This document shows, in pieces, positions 8,922 through 18,551 of a stretch of DNA of 64,000 nucleotides. The stretch is from Mesorhizobium loti (GTDB lineage Bacteria; Pseudomonadota; Alphaproteobacteria; Rhizobiales; Rhizobiaceae). Location of the stretch: assembly GCF_001510895.1 (NCBI RefSeq), contig NZ_LPWA01000117.1:1-64000 (forward strand), read 5' to 3'. Both the position numbers and the translations under genes were made by a program. Under the pieces are notes generated by a model. The model saw nothing but the letters and a program-made list of their open reading frames with translations. It was not told where the DNA came from and did not search any database. Numbering within the stretch: the stretch's first letter is position 1; each line of letters starts with the position of its first letter.

Positions 8922-9758
8922 CTACTTTGCCAGCCGCTCGGCATGCCACTTCAGGTGGTCGTCCATGAAGGTCGACATGAAATTGTAGGAATGGTCATAG
9001 CCTTCCTGCATGCGCAAGATCAGATCGATGCCCGCCTTCTTGCATGCTTCTTCCAGCAGCCATGGGCGAAGACCATCTTGGAGGAAGCCGTCGGCCGTGC
9101 CCTGGTCGACGAGGAATTCCGGGAAGCGCTTCCCATCCTCGATCAGAAGCGTCGTGTCATAGGCGCGCCAGCTCTTCTCGTCCGGTCCCAGATATTTCTC
9201 GAGCGCCGGCCGCGACCAGCCCGCCGTCGTCGGCTGCACGATCGGCGCGAAGGCCGAGCAGCTCCGGAAGCCCCCGGGGTTCTTCAGCGCGATCGTCAGC
9301 GCGCCATGGCCGCCCATCGAATGGCCGAAGATCGACTGGCGTGACATGTCGACGGGGAAATTGGCGGCGACGAGCGCCGGCAGCTCCGCGGTGACGTAGG
9401 AATACATGCGGTAATTTTTCGCATAAGGCGCCTGGGTGGCGTCAACGTAGAAGCCGGCGCCGCAGCCGAACTGCCAGTTGTCCTTTTCGTCCGGAACATC
9501 GGGGCCGCGCGGGCTGGTGTCGGGGCAAACGATGACGAGCCCCAGTTCGGAGGCCATGCGGCGATACTCGCCTTTGTCCATGACATTGGCGTGCGTGCAA
9601 GTCAGGCCGGACAGATACCAGAGCACCGGCACATGGCCTTTCGCGGCCTGGGGCGGCGCGAAGACGGCAAAGGTCATGTCGCAGGCGCAGGTCTCCGAGA
9701 AGTGTGAATAGACGCCCTGGACGCCGCCATGCGATTTGGACGTTGAAAGAACTTTCAT
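8922..9758 (-). CDS. fghA: S-formylglutathione hydrolase
   Basis: Cytosolic esterase-D-type alpha/beta hydrolase (278 aa, the usual length) that splits S-formylglutathione into formate and glutathione, the second step of glutathione-dependent formaldehyde oxidation. The nucleophile elbow is GHSMGG (S147). The acid is D223 in QGTADGF and the base is H256 in YDHSYNF. The family motifs SGLTCTHANV and the NWQFGCGAGFYVDAT segment are present. No formaldehyde dehydrogenase gene is adjacent. The next gene upstream on this strand encodes a TMADH-like amine demethylase, which would make formaldehyde, so the pair is metabolically coherent. Confidence 0.93.
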   Translation of the reverse strand: MKVLSTSKSHGGVQGVYSHFSETCACDMTFAVFAPPQAAKGHVPVLWYLSGLTCTHANVMDKGEYRRMASELGLVIVCPDTSPRGPDVPDEKDNWQFGCGAGFYVDATQAPYAKNYRMYSYVTAELPALVAANFPVDMSRQSIFGHSMGGHGALTIALKNPGGFRSCSAFAPIVQPTTAGWSRPALEKYLGPDEKSWRAYDTTLLIEDGKRFPEFLVDQGTADGFLQDGLRPWLLEEACKKAGIDLILRMQEGYDHSYNFMSTFMDDHLKWHAERLAK

Positions 9759-9886
9759 CGGCTTCGCCTTTCTGTCAGCTATCTCGGCCCGGCATAGCCG
9801 CCAGCCCTCGCGCTCGCAACCTTACGCGTCAGAAAACGACACAGACGGCCACAGAACGACGGACGCTTTTCTCCAACGCTTAGAAC

Positions 9887-9993
9887 AATTCCAGGAAAAG
9901 TGTGAAACGGTTTCCGTCCGGAATTGCGTGAAAACAAAGAGATAGGGCGGTCGGCGTTTCCGTGAACTTCCGTGAAACGGTGAACCGCTCTAG
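9887..9993 (+). repeat. Dispersed intergenic repeat, copy A
   Basis: About 107 bp beginning TTCCAGGAAAAGTGTG and ending GAACCGCTCTAG. A second copy lies in inverse orientation at 44940-45040 and a partial one at 25167-25209. The stop codon of the TMADH-like gene (9990-9992) lies inside the repeat's end, showing that the element abuts and may set the gene's 3' end. Confidence 0.7.
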
Positions 9994-12059
9994 TCCCCAG
10001 CCAGCGCCGTCACCTCCCGCCGGAAAGGCAACGCATCGCCGATATCGGGTTCGTCCAGCTCGCGGGCAAAGCGGTGGCCGGCATAGGTCGCCCAGGCGAT
10101 CGGCCCCGGCGCTTCGGCATCGCCGATGACCTTGACCGAACGGATGCCGTTGCCGGCCCATTCATTTTCGCGAGCCTTGAGATCGCGCCAGACGGCGGCG
10201 TCCTGATTGCGCGACGTGACCAGGACGACGGCATCGGCCGTCAGCTCCTGTTTCGTGCCGGTATAGACGCAGGCCGTCACGACGCCGCCTGAAGCGATAT
10301 TGGTGACGGTCCTGTTGAGGACGATGTCGACCCCAAGCTCCGCCAGGCGGCGGTGGATCGCCCCCTGCTCCAGCGTGTTTCGGGTCCAGTCCGAAACATA
10401 GGCCGATGGCGTCACCAGGGTCACCTTCGCGCCCTGGCGCGCCATCAGCTCGGCGAGGACGCCGCCCATGTAATAGTGGTCGTCGTCGAACAGCACGACG
10501 TTGCCGCCCGGAACCTTGCCGTCCATCAGATCGTCCGGCGTGTAGACCGGCATCGCGGCATCGATCGGCATCGGCACGACATGGGAGCGCGCGACGCCAT
10601 CCCGCCGCCAGGTCGATCCGGTCGCCACGGCGACGTTCTGGAAGCCGAAGGACAGGATGTCGTCCGCCGTCAGCCGGCTTTCGAAATAGATGTCGACATT
10701 CGACATCTGGCTGAGCTGGTACTGCCGGTAGTCGCGCACCCTGCCCCAGGCCGACAGGCCCGGAAGCAGGCACTCGCGCGCCACGCGTCCGCCGAGCTCC
10801 GTGCCGGCTTCCGCTATCGCCACCCGGTAGCCGCGCAGGCCGAGCGCGCGGGCGGCCTCCAGGCCGGCCGGACCGGCGCCGACGATCAGCACGCTGTCGC
10901 TGTCGCCCTTGGCCTGCATGCGCTCCGGATGCCAGCCCTTGCGCCATTCCTCCATGAAGGTCGGGTTCTGCGTGCAGCGCGAGATCGACATGGTCATGTC
11001 GCCGGTGATGCAAATGTTGCAGCCGATGCATTCGCGGATGTCCTCGATCCGGCCCTCCTCGACCTTCCGCGGCAGGAAGGGATCGGCAATCGACGGGCGG
11101 GCGCAGCCGATGAAGTCGAGCGTGCCCGACCTGATCATCCTGACCATCACGTCCGGCGAGGTGAAGCGGCCGACGCCGACGACCGGCTTCGAGGTCAGCT
11201 TCTTGATGCCGGAGACTAGGCTTTCCTGCGCCGCCTCTTCCTTGAAGCGCGACGGCCCGGAGCAATCCTCCCAGGCGCCGTGGGCGAGGTCCCACAGATC
11301 GGGCAGGTCGGCATGCATCTCGATCATGTCGCGGACTTCCGAATTGGCGAAGCCGAGCTCGCCGATCATCTCGTCCAGCGACAGCCTGAGCGTCAGCCCG
11401 CAAGTGTCGCCGATGGCGTCGCGACCCTCTTCGATCAGCTCGCGCATCAGCCGCGAGCGGTTTTCCAGCGAGCCGCCATATTCGTCGCTGCGCTGGTTGG
11501 TGGCGGTCGACAGGAAATGCTGGATGATGCCGAAGCCGTGCGCACCGTAGAGGCACACCAGGTCGAAACCCGCCTGCTTGGCGCGTTTGAAGGCATTGCG
11601 GTGCCAGCGGCGCAGGTCGCGGATATCCTCTCTGTCCATGGCGCGCGCCTGCACCGGATCGTTGGTGAAGGTGCGGATCGGCAGCGCCGACGGCCCGCGC
11701 GGAACCTCCTTGGTGTAGAGGTTAGGGCCGTTGATGCCGGAATAGGCAAGCTGGACGCCGGCCAGCGCGCCGTGCTCGTGCATGGCCTTGGCCATCTTGG
11801 CCAGGGCCGGCATGTCGGCGTCGTCCCATAGCCGCAATTCTATGAAAGGGGTGATCTCGGAGGTGTGGTGCATCTCCGTCTGCTCGGTGAAGATGACGCC
11901 CCATCCGCCCTCGGACTTCATGCGGCGCATCTCCGCCGCTGCCGACGGATCGCGATAGCCGCCGCCGTTGCAATGCGGAACCTGATAAAAGCGGTTCTTA
12001 GCCGTCACCGGACCTATCTTCATCGGCTCGAACAGAATGTCGTAGCGTGGGTCGCGCAT
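9990..12059 (-). CDS. TMADH-like FMN/[4Fe-4S]/FAD oxidoreductase (amine or N-methylproline demethylase type)
   Basis: A 689-residue flavoprotein. An N-terminal Old-Yellow-Enzyme TIM barrel binds FMN (YGAHGFGIIQHFLSTATNQR, DEYGGSLENRSR). A four-Cys cluster follows at about 342-360 (CIGCNIC, then C 12 residues on, CTQNP) for [4Fe-4S]. The C-terminal Rossmann domains start with VLIVGAGPAGLEAA. This order is that of trimethylamine dehydrogenase, and the stretch EEWRKGWHPERM is also TMADH-like. In rhizobia relatives of this type include the N-methylproline demethylase StcD of stachydrine catabolism. The substrate cannot be fixed from sequence; release of formaldehyde would suit the neighbouring fghA. 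No electron-transfer flavoprotein genes are adjacent. Confidence 0.8.
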   Translation of the reverse strand: MRDPRYDILFEPMKIGPVTAKNRFYQVPHCNGGGYRDPSAAAEMRRMKSEGGWGVIFTEQTEMHHTSEITPFIELRLWDDADMPALAKMAKAMHEHGALAGVQLAYSGINGPNLYTKEVPRGPSALPIRTFTNDPVQARAMDREDIRDLRRWHRNAFKRAKQAGFDLVCLYGAHGFGIIQHFLSTATNQRSDEYGGSLENRSRLMRELIEEGRDAIGDTCGLTLRLSLDEMIGELGFANSEVRDMIEMHADLPDLWDLAHGAWEDCSGPSRFKEEAAQESLVSGIKKLTSKPVVGVGRFTSPDVMVRMIRSGTLDFIGCARPSIADPFLPRKVEEGRIEDIRECIGCNICITGDMTMSISRCTQNPTFMEEWRKGWHPERMQAKGDSDSVLIVGAGPAGLEAARALGLRGYRVAIAEAGTELGGRVARECLLPGLSAWGRVRDYRQYQLSQMSNVDIYFESRLTADDILSFGFQNVAVATGSTWRRDGVARSHVVPMPIDAAMPVYTPDDLMDGKVPGGNVVLFDDDHYYMGGVLAELMARQGAKVTLVTPSAYVSDWTRNTLEQGAIHRRLAELGVDIVLNRTVTNIASGGVVTACVYTGTKQELTADAVVLVTSRNQDAAVWRDLKARENEWAGNGIRSVKVIGDAEAPGPIAWATYAGHRFARELDEPDIGDALPFRREVTALAGD

Positions 12060-12100
12060 GGTGCTTCCTTCCTGCCGGCTCGGCGCTGCCGATGCCTAAA

Positions 12101-12197
12101 GCATGATCCCGAAAAGTGGGAACCGGTTTTCGGAAAAGATCATGCTCCAACAAAGAGTTGGATCAGGATGACGATTCAACGAGGCGTCATCCTGATC
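12101..12197. repeat. Rhizobiales intergenic palindrome plus hairpin
   Basis: The 320-nt gap 12060-12379 holds an imperfect palindrome (12101-12145; GCATGATC ... GATCATGC around GAAAAGTGGGAACCGG). A perfect 13-bp hairpin follows (GATCAGGATGACG at 12161-12173 with its complement at 12185-12197, 11-nt loop). No gene is visible in the gap. The composite is familiar from alphaproteobacterial intergenic DNA and separates divergent genes, so it is probably a mobile repeat and not a terminator. Confidence 0.6.
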
Positions 12198-12379
12198 CGG
12201 AGACTACTCATAAGTTGGCGCGAGCGCAGGAAAACTACGGATTTCTTCTGTGCGGATTAGGACGCGCCTAATCGCCGTTGCATGGATTAGCCTGCGATGA
12301 ATCGGAGCTGAGCCAAATGCGACTTCAGGACCGCTGCGGCACGATGCTACACAGCCGGTTGCGGCAATGGGACAGAGAC

Positions 12380-13537
12380 ATGGACAGCATCAGGATCCTC
12401 GAACGGCTGATCGCCTTCCCGACGGTGAGCCGAGACTCGAACCTCGACCTGATCGGCTATGCAGCGGATCTGCTCACAGCGAACGGTGTTTCCTGCAAGC
12501 TCATCCATAGCGCGGACGGGCACAAGGCCAACCTCTTTGCCACCATCGGACCAACCGAAAAGCCCGGCATCATGCTGTCCGGCCATACCGACGTCGTTCC
12601 CGTCGACGGCCAGAACTGGACGCTGCCCGCATTCGAAATGACCGAGCGCGACGGCAAGCTTTACGGGCGCGGCGCGGCGGACATGAAGGGCTTTGTGGCC
12701 TGCGCCCTCGCGGCATGCGTCAAGGCCTCGAAGATGCCCCTTCGCACGCCCTTGCATCTGGCGCTCTCCTATGACGAGGAGGTCGGCTGCCTGGGCGTGC
12801 GCGACCTGATCGAAATGCTGAGCGCGGCGCCACAGCGCCCGCTGCTGTGCATCGTCGGCGAGCCGACCAACATGCAGGTGGCGACGGGGCACAAGGGCAA
12901 GCTTGCGGCTCGCGCTGTCTGCAAGGGACGCGAAGGCCATTCGGCGCTTGCGCCGCTGGCGCTCAACGCCATCCATCTCGGCTGCGATTTCGTGCGGGTG
13001 TTGCGTGACGAGCAGGAGCTGCTGGCTCGCGAAGGCGCCCGCGACGGCGACTACGACATTCCGTACACGACGGTGCATGTCGGCAAGATCAACGCCGGCG
13101 TGGCGCTCAACATCGTGCCCAATCTCTGCGAGGTCGATTTCGAGATCCGCAATGTTGCCGCCGACGATGCCGCCGACATTCTCGACAGGCTGCGCATTGC
13201 CGCTGCGCGCATTGCCGCCGACGCCGCTTCGATCGCCCCTGAAGCCGCAATCGACATCGAGATCACCAACACCTATCCGGGCCTCGACACGCCGGCCGCT
13301 TCGGCAGCGGTGGCTTTCGTCAAATCGCTGACCGGCGCCAACAGCACCATGAAGGTCGCGTTCGGCACGGAAGGCGGCTTGTTCAGCCGCGATCTCGGCA
13401 CGCCGGCCGTCGTCTGCGGGCCGGGCTCGATGGCACAGGGGCACAAGCCGAACGAATTTGTCAGCGTCGAACAGCTGCGGCGTTGCGACGAGATGCTGGA
13501 CAGACTGCTGTCGCGGCTCACCGAAGGCTGGCCGTGA
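12380..13537 (+). CDS. argE: M20 family deacylase, acetylornithine deacetylase type
   Basis: Cytosolic di-zinc metallohydrolase (385 aa) that would remove the acetyl group from N-acetylornithine or a related N-acyl amino acid. Metal-site motifs are present in family order: SGHTDVVP, GRGAADMKGF, DEEVGCLG, CIVGEPT, and near the end FGTEGGLFSR and GPGSMAQGHKPNEFV. The dimerisation domain follows GEPT. I chose the ATG at 12380 (MDSIRILERLIAFPTVS), which matches the usual family N-terminus. Upstream in-frame ATGs would add 34 atypical residues. It stands alone, away from other arg genes and convergent with a LysR regulator, so a catabolic N-acyl amino acid role is possible. Confidence 0.8.
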   Translation: MDSIRILERLIAFPTVSRDSNLDLIGYAADLLTANGVSCKLIHSADGHKANLFATIGPTEKPGIMLSGHTDVVPVDGQNWTLPAFEMTERDGKLYGRGAADMKGFVACALAACVKASKMPLRTPLHLALSYDEEVGCLGVRDLIEMLSAAPQRPLLCIVGEPTNMQVATGHKGKLAARAVCKGREGHSALAPLALNAIHLGCDFVRVLRDEQELLAREGARDGDYDIPYTTVHVGKINAGVALNIVPNLCEVDFEIRNVAADDAADILDRLRIAAARIAADAASIAPEAAIDIEITNTYPGLDTPAASAAVAFVKSLTGANSTMKVAFGTEGGLFSRDLGTPAVVCGPGSMAQGHKPNEFVSVEQLRRCDEMLDRLLSRLTEGWP

Positions 13538-13543
13538 CCTTCC

Positions 13544-14479
13544 TCATTTGACGATGCGTTCGGTGCCGAAGACGCCTTGCTCGACCACGAAGCGGCGGCA
13601 GTGGTCGATGAAGGCCTGCACCGTCAGCGTGCGGTGCTCGGCATTGGGCAACGCAATTCCCATCATGAGCGGCCTGAGGTCGCCCAGCAAAGGCACAAAG
13701 ACCAGCAATTTGCCGTCCGGCGACATCGTGTTGAGCGGCCGCATGTTGGCTATGCCGTAGCCGAAGCCATTGGCGACCATCGAGCGCATCACGGCGATGT
13801 CGCCGGTGCGCTCGGCGATTTTGGGGCGCAGGCCCTTGGGCTGGAAAGCCGACAGGAAATATTCGCGGCTGTAGGGCAGATCGAGCAGCACCATCGGCTC
13901 GTCGACCAGTTCCTCGGGCGTGATGCCCGCCCTCGCCGCCAGGCGGTGCGCGGCCGGCAGCATCACATAGGCCGGCAGCTGCATCAGCGGCTCGAACGTC
14001 ATGTCCTGCGACAGTTCGAGATCGTAGGTCAGCGCGGCGTCTATTTCGCCGCGCTGCAGCATCTCGAACAATTGCCCCTGGTTGCGCTCGAACTGCCGGA
14101 CGCGGACATCCGGATAGGCGTTCTCGAATTTCCGGCGCAGCGCCGGCAGCACGATCTGCGCGAAAGTGAGCAGGCAGCCGATCGCCAGCGGTCCACGCAC
14201 CTTTTCGGCGATATCGCCGGCAATGTCGTGCAGCGCGTCCGCATCGTTGAGCAGACGCGCGGCTTCCTTGAGGAACAGGCGCCCGCCCGCCGTGAGCGCC
14301 AGGGCGTGGGAATGCTTGCGCACGAAGAGCTGGACGCCGAACTCAGCCTCGAGCTGGGCAATCGACGCCGAGATCGACGGCGGCGAGACATTCACCTGCT
14401 CGGCCGCCTTGGCGATCGAGCCGGCTTCGCCAACGGCGACGAAGTATTCGAGCTGTCTGAGCGTGAAGCGGAGCGGCAT
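13544..14479 (-). CDS. LysR-family transcriptional regulator
   Basis: A 311-residue LTTR. The N-terminal winged helix-turn-helix is clear (FTLRQLEYFVAVGEAGSIAKAAEQVNVSPPS, then SASIAQLEAEFG). A two-lobe effector domain follows (about 90-300). It lies 51 nt upstream of nothing on its own strand but directly downstream of the aldehyde dehydrogenase/DUF1028/RidA/FMO run on the same strand, so it may be the last gene of that transcript and regulate it. The paired dyads near 18552-18664 in front of the FMO gene are candidate binding sites. Its effector is unknown. Confidence 0.88.
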   Translation of the reverse strand: MPLRFTLRQLEYFVAVGEAGSIAKAAEQVNVSPPSISASIAQLEAEFGVQLFVRKHSHALALTAGGRLFLKEAARLLNDADALHDIAGDIAEKVRGPLAIGCLLTFAQIVLPALRRKFENAYPDVRVRQFERNQGQLFEMLQRGEIDAALTYDLELSQDMTFEPLMQLPAYVMLPAAHRLAARAGITPEELVDEPMVLLDLPYSREYFLSAFQPKGLRPKIAERTGDIAVMRSMVANGFGYGIANMRPLNTMSPDGKLLVFVPLLGDLRPLMMGIALPNAEHRTLTVQAFIDHCRRFVVEQGVFGTERIVK

Positions 14480-14529
14480 GGGCGGCTATGATGCCCGTTT
14501 GGTCGCTGCAATCAAGTCGTGGCGGCTCC

Positions 14530-16021
14530 TCAGTACTTGATCCAGGTGGTCTTCAGCGCGGTGTATTTGTCGAGCGCGTGGAGCGACAGGTCGCGCCCGA
14601 AGCCGGACTGCTTGAAGCCGCCGAAAGGCGTCATCGGGCTCAGCGCATCGACGGTGTTCACCGACACTGTGCCCACGCGCAGTCGCTCCGCGATGCGGTG
14701 CGCCCGCGACAGGCTATCGGTCCACAGCGATGCTGCCAGCCGTAGACGCTGTCATTGGCGATGCGAAGCGCCTCGTCCTCGGTGTCGAAGGCGATGACCG
14801 ACAGCACCGGGCCGAATATCTCGTCGCGGGCAAGCGGGTCGTCGGGCGCGACATTGTCGAAGATCGTCGGCTGCACGAAACTGCCTCGCCCGTCGACGGC
14901 GACCCGGCTGCCGCCGGTCACCAGCCGGGCCGATTTCTTGCCGCCGTCGATGAAACGCATGACCGTCGCGGCGTGCCGCGCATCCACCATCGCGCCCATC
15001 CTGGACGCCGGGTCGAGAGGGTCGCCGGGCTGGGTCGCCGCCGCGCGCTCCGCCAGTTTCTCGACCAGCGCATCCTTGATGCCGCGCTCCACCAGAAGCC
15101 GCGAATTGGCCGAGCAGACCTGCCCCTGGTTGAAGAAGATGCCGAAGGCGGCCATGTCGGCTGCCGCGTCCAGGTCGGCGCAATCCGCAAACACCAGGTT
15201 GGGGCTCTTGCCGCCGGTCTCGAGCCAGACCTGCTTCATGTTCGACTGGCCGGAATATTGCAGGAACAGCTTGCCGACAGCGGTCGAGCCGGTGAAGGCA
15301 AGACAATCCACATCCATATGGCGGCCAAGCGCCTGGCCGGCGGTCTCGCCGAGACCGGGCACCACATTGAGCACGCCGGCGGGCAGCCCCGCCTCCATGG
15401 CGAGTTCCGCCAGCCTGAGCGCCGAAAACGACGATTGCTCGGCGGGTTTCAGCACCACCGAATTGCCGGCCGCCAGCGCCGGCGCGCATTTCCAGGTCGC
15501 CATGTCGAGCGGGAAATTCCACGGCACGACGCGCCGACGACGCCGAGCGGCTCGCGCCGCACCAGTGCGAGGTCGCCATGGCCCGTCGGCGCCACCTCGT
15601 CATAGACCTTGTCGATCGCCTCGGCGTACCACTGGAAGATGGCCGCCGAGCCCGGCACGTCGATGGTGGCGGCATCCTTGACCAGCTTGCCCATATCCAG
15701 CGATTCCAGCAGCGCGAGTTCCTGCAGGTTCTCGCGCAGCAATTCCGCCAGACGCAGCAGCACCTGCTTGCGATGCTGAGGGCTCGTTCGAGACCAGACG
15801 CCGGCTTCAAAACTGCGCCGCGCCGCGGCAACGGCAAGGTCGATATCCTCTTCGCCGCAGGAGGCGACTTCGGCGAGCGTCTCACCCGTGGCCGGATTGA
15901 TGCTGGCGAAGGTTCGGCCGGAGCGTGCCGGCACCGCCTTGCCGTCGATGAAGGCCTTGTCGCGAAAACGGATCGCCGACGCCTTGCCGATCCAGTCCTT
16001 GTGGCTGAGTTCACTCGTCAT
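14530..16021 (-). pseudogene. NAD(P)-dependent aldehyde dehydrogenase, frameshifted twice as sequenced
   Basis: ALDH superfamily enzyme, about 498 codons once repaired, that would oxidise an aldehyde to its acid; it resembles the gamma-glutamyl-gamma-aminobutyraldehyde (PuuC-like) group. N-terminal part: FASINPATGETLAEVA, ending GVVGA near 15530. Middle part: PWNFPLDMATWKCAPALAAGN, the catalytic Glu in VWLETGGKSP and the catalytic Cys in FFNQGQVCSANSRLLV. C-terminal part, in the third frame from about 14741: MTPFGGFKQSGFGRDLS and a terminal TTWIKY. Each junction needs one inserted base. All active-site residues survive, which favours sequencing error over decay. It is followed 3' by the LysR gene and preceded by the DUF1028 gene on the same strand. 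Confidence 0.83.
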
Positions 16022-16042
16022 CGATTCCAGGACCTGGTCGGA

Positions 16043-16716
16043 TTACTCGTCACCGGGAACGCCGTAGCTCGGCGCGTCGGACGGGTTGAGAGCGCGGGTG
16101 ACGTAGGCGTCGAGCTGCGGCTTGTAGATCTCCCACAACGCTGCCAGCTGCTCGATCGGACACGCTTCCGTCCAGTCACAGCGCAGATCGGCGACGGGCC
16201 AAGACACCTCGCGCACCAGCTTCATGCCGGAGGAGCGGACAGGCCCTGCCTCGCCACCGGCACGAAGCGCGGCGCGCATGGTGGCGATCAGCCTGTCGCC
16301 AAGGCCGCCTTCCGAGGCGAGGAAAGCATCCACCATGGCAGAGGGCACGCCGTCATTCGCAAGCAAATTGCCGCCGCAGGAACGTCCGCGCCGCGCGCCT
16401 CGGCCCAGATTCCAAGTGCCTTCGGCCCGGAGTGGATCGCGCTGACGCCCGCGGCGTCGACAGCCAGTATCTGCCGGTATTCAATAAAGGCACCCGTGCG
16501 CTTCAGGATCGCGACGGCTTCAGTGGCGGAAGCGCCGCGCGCCATCAATTCCAATGCCCGCGGTCCGAGTGTCGGGTCGGTGACGTTCTGGCTGGCGACC
16601 GCGCCGACGCTGGCCTGCGCATAGGCGCAGCGGGCCGCGACCGCGGGAGACGACGAGGACACCGCCACCCCGAACATGCCCGTGCGCCGGCACCTTGCAA
16701 CGATGGAGAAGGTCAT
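16043..16716 (-). pseudogene. DUF1028 family protein, frameshifted as sequenced
   Basis: About 225 codons when repaired. The family is an Ntn-hydrolase-like group with no firm function. The start MTFSIVARCRRTGMFGVAVSS is the typical DUF1028 N-terminus, where the residue after Met is a candidate N-terminal nucleophile in relatives. The first frame runs to about 16382 and then continues as NLLANDGVPSAMVDAFLAS down to 16043; one base is missing at the join. The ATG at 16716 lies 5 nt after the RidA stop codon, so it is in one transcript with RidA. DUF1028 proteins often neighbour RidA and amino-acid or pyrimidine catabolism genes, consistent with a deamination-linked pathway here. Confidence 0.78.
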
Positions 16717-16721
16717 GGCGC

Positions 16722-17138
16722 TCAGTCCGGAATGACGGCTGTGCCGTCGATCTCGACCAGCCATTCCGGCCGCGCGAGCGCCGACACGACAAGGCCGGTC
16801 GAAACCGGATGCACGCCTTTGATGTACTCGCCCATCGTCCGGTAGACGGCTTCGCGATGGCGGACATCGGTGATGTAGACCACCACCTTCACCAGATGCT
16901 CCATCGTGCCGCCGCATTCCTCGATGAGCTGCCTGATGTTCTGCATGACTTTATGGGTCTGCTCGACCGGATCGTGACTGTCGATGTTCTTGGCGGTGTC
17001 GAGGTCCTGCGGGCACTGGCCGCGCAGATAGACGGTGCGGCCGCCCCGGGTGACCACCGCCTGGCAGAGATCATTGTCGAGCTTCTGCTCGGGATAGGTA
17101 TCCTTGGTGTTGAAGGTGCGAATTCGCGTATGCGCCAT
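16722..17138 (-). CDS. RidA/YjgF family enamine-imine deaminase
   Basis: A 138-residue cytosolic protein of the RidA (YjgF/YER057c/UK114) family, which hydrolyses reactive enamines or imines to ketoacids and ammonia. Family features: VYLRGQCPQDLDT near the middle, the QTHKVMQNIRQLIEECGGTM helix, VVVYITDVRHR, and EWLVEIDGTAVI at the end. The canonical Arg of the active site (usually in a C-terminal xRxxV segment) appears as LARPEWLVEID, so the arginine is present. I chose the ATG at 17138 with GGAG 6 nt upstream; an ATG four codons earlier lacks a good ribosome site. It sits between the FMO and DUF1028 genes. Confidence 0.88.
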   Translation of the reverse strand: MAHTRIRTFNTKDTYPEQKLDNDLCQAVVTRGGRTVYLRGQCPQDLDTAKNIDSHDPVEQTHKVMQNIRQLIEECGGTMEHLVKVVVYITDVRHREAVYRTMGEYIKGVHPVSTGLVVSALARPEWLVEIDGTAVIPD

Positions 17139-17173
17139 CTTGGTCTCCATAAAGGTCGGGCTCGCAGCCTTGG

Positions 17174-18448
17174 TCAGGCGTCCACGGGCTCGCGCTTCGC
17201 GGCGGCGTGGTAGGCCAGATATTTTCGCTGCGTCGAAATACGATCGGCCACGTGCTTGGCATCGTGCCAGACACCCCAGATGAAGCTGGACCCGCGTCGC
17301 GACTGCCAGGGCAGTCCCAGGAAATAGATCCCGGGCTCGGTCGAGACGCCGCGGTGATGCCTTGGCCGGCCCCTTTCGTCGAAAGCATCGACCTTCAGCC
17401 AGCTGTAATCGACGGCAAAGCCGGTCGCCCAGACGATCGCCGCTATCCCGGCCTCGGCCAGATCGAGCTCGCGGATCGGGTTGATCACGCATTCCGGGTC
17501 CGGTTCGATCCGGCGGGCGGCGGGCTCTTCCGGGAGGTCGAGACCGTTGCGCGCGACATAGGCGTCGGCTTCATCCAGCAGCGACATCAGGTTGGCGTCG
17601 CCGCGGGCAATGTTTTTCGCAAGATCGGGCGCGAAGCTCATCACGCCGTCCTGATACGTCCTTGTCATGCCGACGAGCGTAAGCCCCTGCGCGGCCAGAC
17701 GCCGGAAATCGATCGTTTCGCCGCCGCGCGCGCCGCTGACCGCGATGGTGACATGTTCCGTGCCGGGCCCTGGCGTTTCGAGGTCCCATTTGCCGAGAAC
17801 GCCCAGCCACCAGCAGAAGTCGCGCCCGCGATAGGCCCGCGGCGGGCGGTCGTGCGGACCGACCGAGAGATAGACACGCCGCCCCGCGCGCTGCAGCTCG
17901 TCGGCAATCTGCACGCCCGAGGATCCAGCCCCGACCACCAGCACCGCGCCCTTCGGCAGCTGCGCGGGATTGCGGTAGGCGCTGGAATGGATCTGAAGGA
18001 TGCCCGCATCCGCGGGAACGACGGGCGGAATGACGGGGATCTGGAACGGTCCGGTCGCGGCAACGATGCTGTGGGCCTCGATCACGCCGTCCGACGTCTC
18101 GACGCGGAATCCGGGCCGGCCGACATTTCTCTGCACGAGCTTGACCTCCACGCCGCAGCGGATCGGCGCATCGATCTGCTTGGCGTAGGCGACAAAATAG
18201 TCGGCAACCTCCTCCTTGGAAGGAAAGCCATCGGGACCCGTCCGCGGAAACTCCATGCCCGGGAAGCGGTCATGCCAGGCCGGGCCGTTGGCAACCAGGG
18301 AGTCCCAACGCTGCGAGCGCCAGCGCTCGGCAATCCGACCGCGTTCGAGGACGAGATGAGGCACCCCGCATTTGCTCAGATGCTCGCTCATAGCCACCCC
18401 AGCCTGGCCGCCGCCGACGACGAGCGTGTCTACCTTCTCAACCGACAT
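17174..18448 (-). CDS. Flavin-containing monooxygenase-like protein
   Basis: A 424-residue class B flavoprotein monooxygenase or NAD(P)/FAD oxidoreductase. The N-terminal FAD Rossmann motif is VVGGGQAGVAMSEHL, followed by ERWRSQRWDSLVANGPAWH and the typical PxxYPSKxE-like segment PDGFPSKEEVADYF. A second Rossmann motif VVGAGSSGVQIADEL binds NAD(P)H. The late ATGF motif is WATGFAVDYSWLK. The ATG at 18448 has AAAGAG 8 nt upstream; a GTG two codons earlier is less well spaced. FMO-like proteins oxidise N or S atoms in small nucleophiles, but this substrate is unknown. It leads the strand run FMO-RidA-DUF1028-ALDH-LysR and is divergent from the amidohydrolase. Confidence 0.8.
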   Translation of the reverse strand: MSVEKVDTLVVGGGQAGVAMSEHLSKCGVPHLVLERGRIAERWRSQRWDSLVANGPAWHDRFPGMEFPRTGPDGFPSKEEVADYFVAYAKQIDAPIRCGVEVKLVQRNVGRPGFRVETSDGVIEAHSIVAATGPFQIPVIPPVVPADAGILQIHSSAYRNPAQLPKGAVLVVGAGSSGVQIADELQRAGRRVYLSVGPHDRPPRAYRGRDFCWWLGVLGKWDLETPGPGTEHVTIAVSGARGGETIDFRRLAAQGLTLVGMTRTYQDGVMSFAPDLAKNIARGDANLMSLLDEADAYVARNGLDLPEEPAARRIEPDPECVINPIRELDLAEAGIAAIVWATGFAVDYSWLKVDAFDERGRPRHHRGVSTEPGIYFLGLPWQSRRGSSFIWGVWHDAKHVADRISTQRKYLAYHAAAKREPVDA

Positions 18449-18551
18449 ATCCACGTCTCTTTCGATAGGGCTTTTCGCCGCTGTGATGGAGGTCCGGTTT
18501 GCTTTTAGTGGCGGGCTGGAGGGGCGAAAATTATGATTTCATGTGTCAGTG

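Noticed and set aside
12161..12197. The 13-bp hairpin as a rho-independent terminator
   Set aside because: It lies between divergent genes and has no T tract; it fits the repeat family seen around it better.
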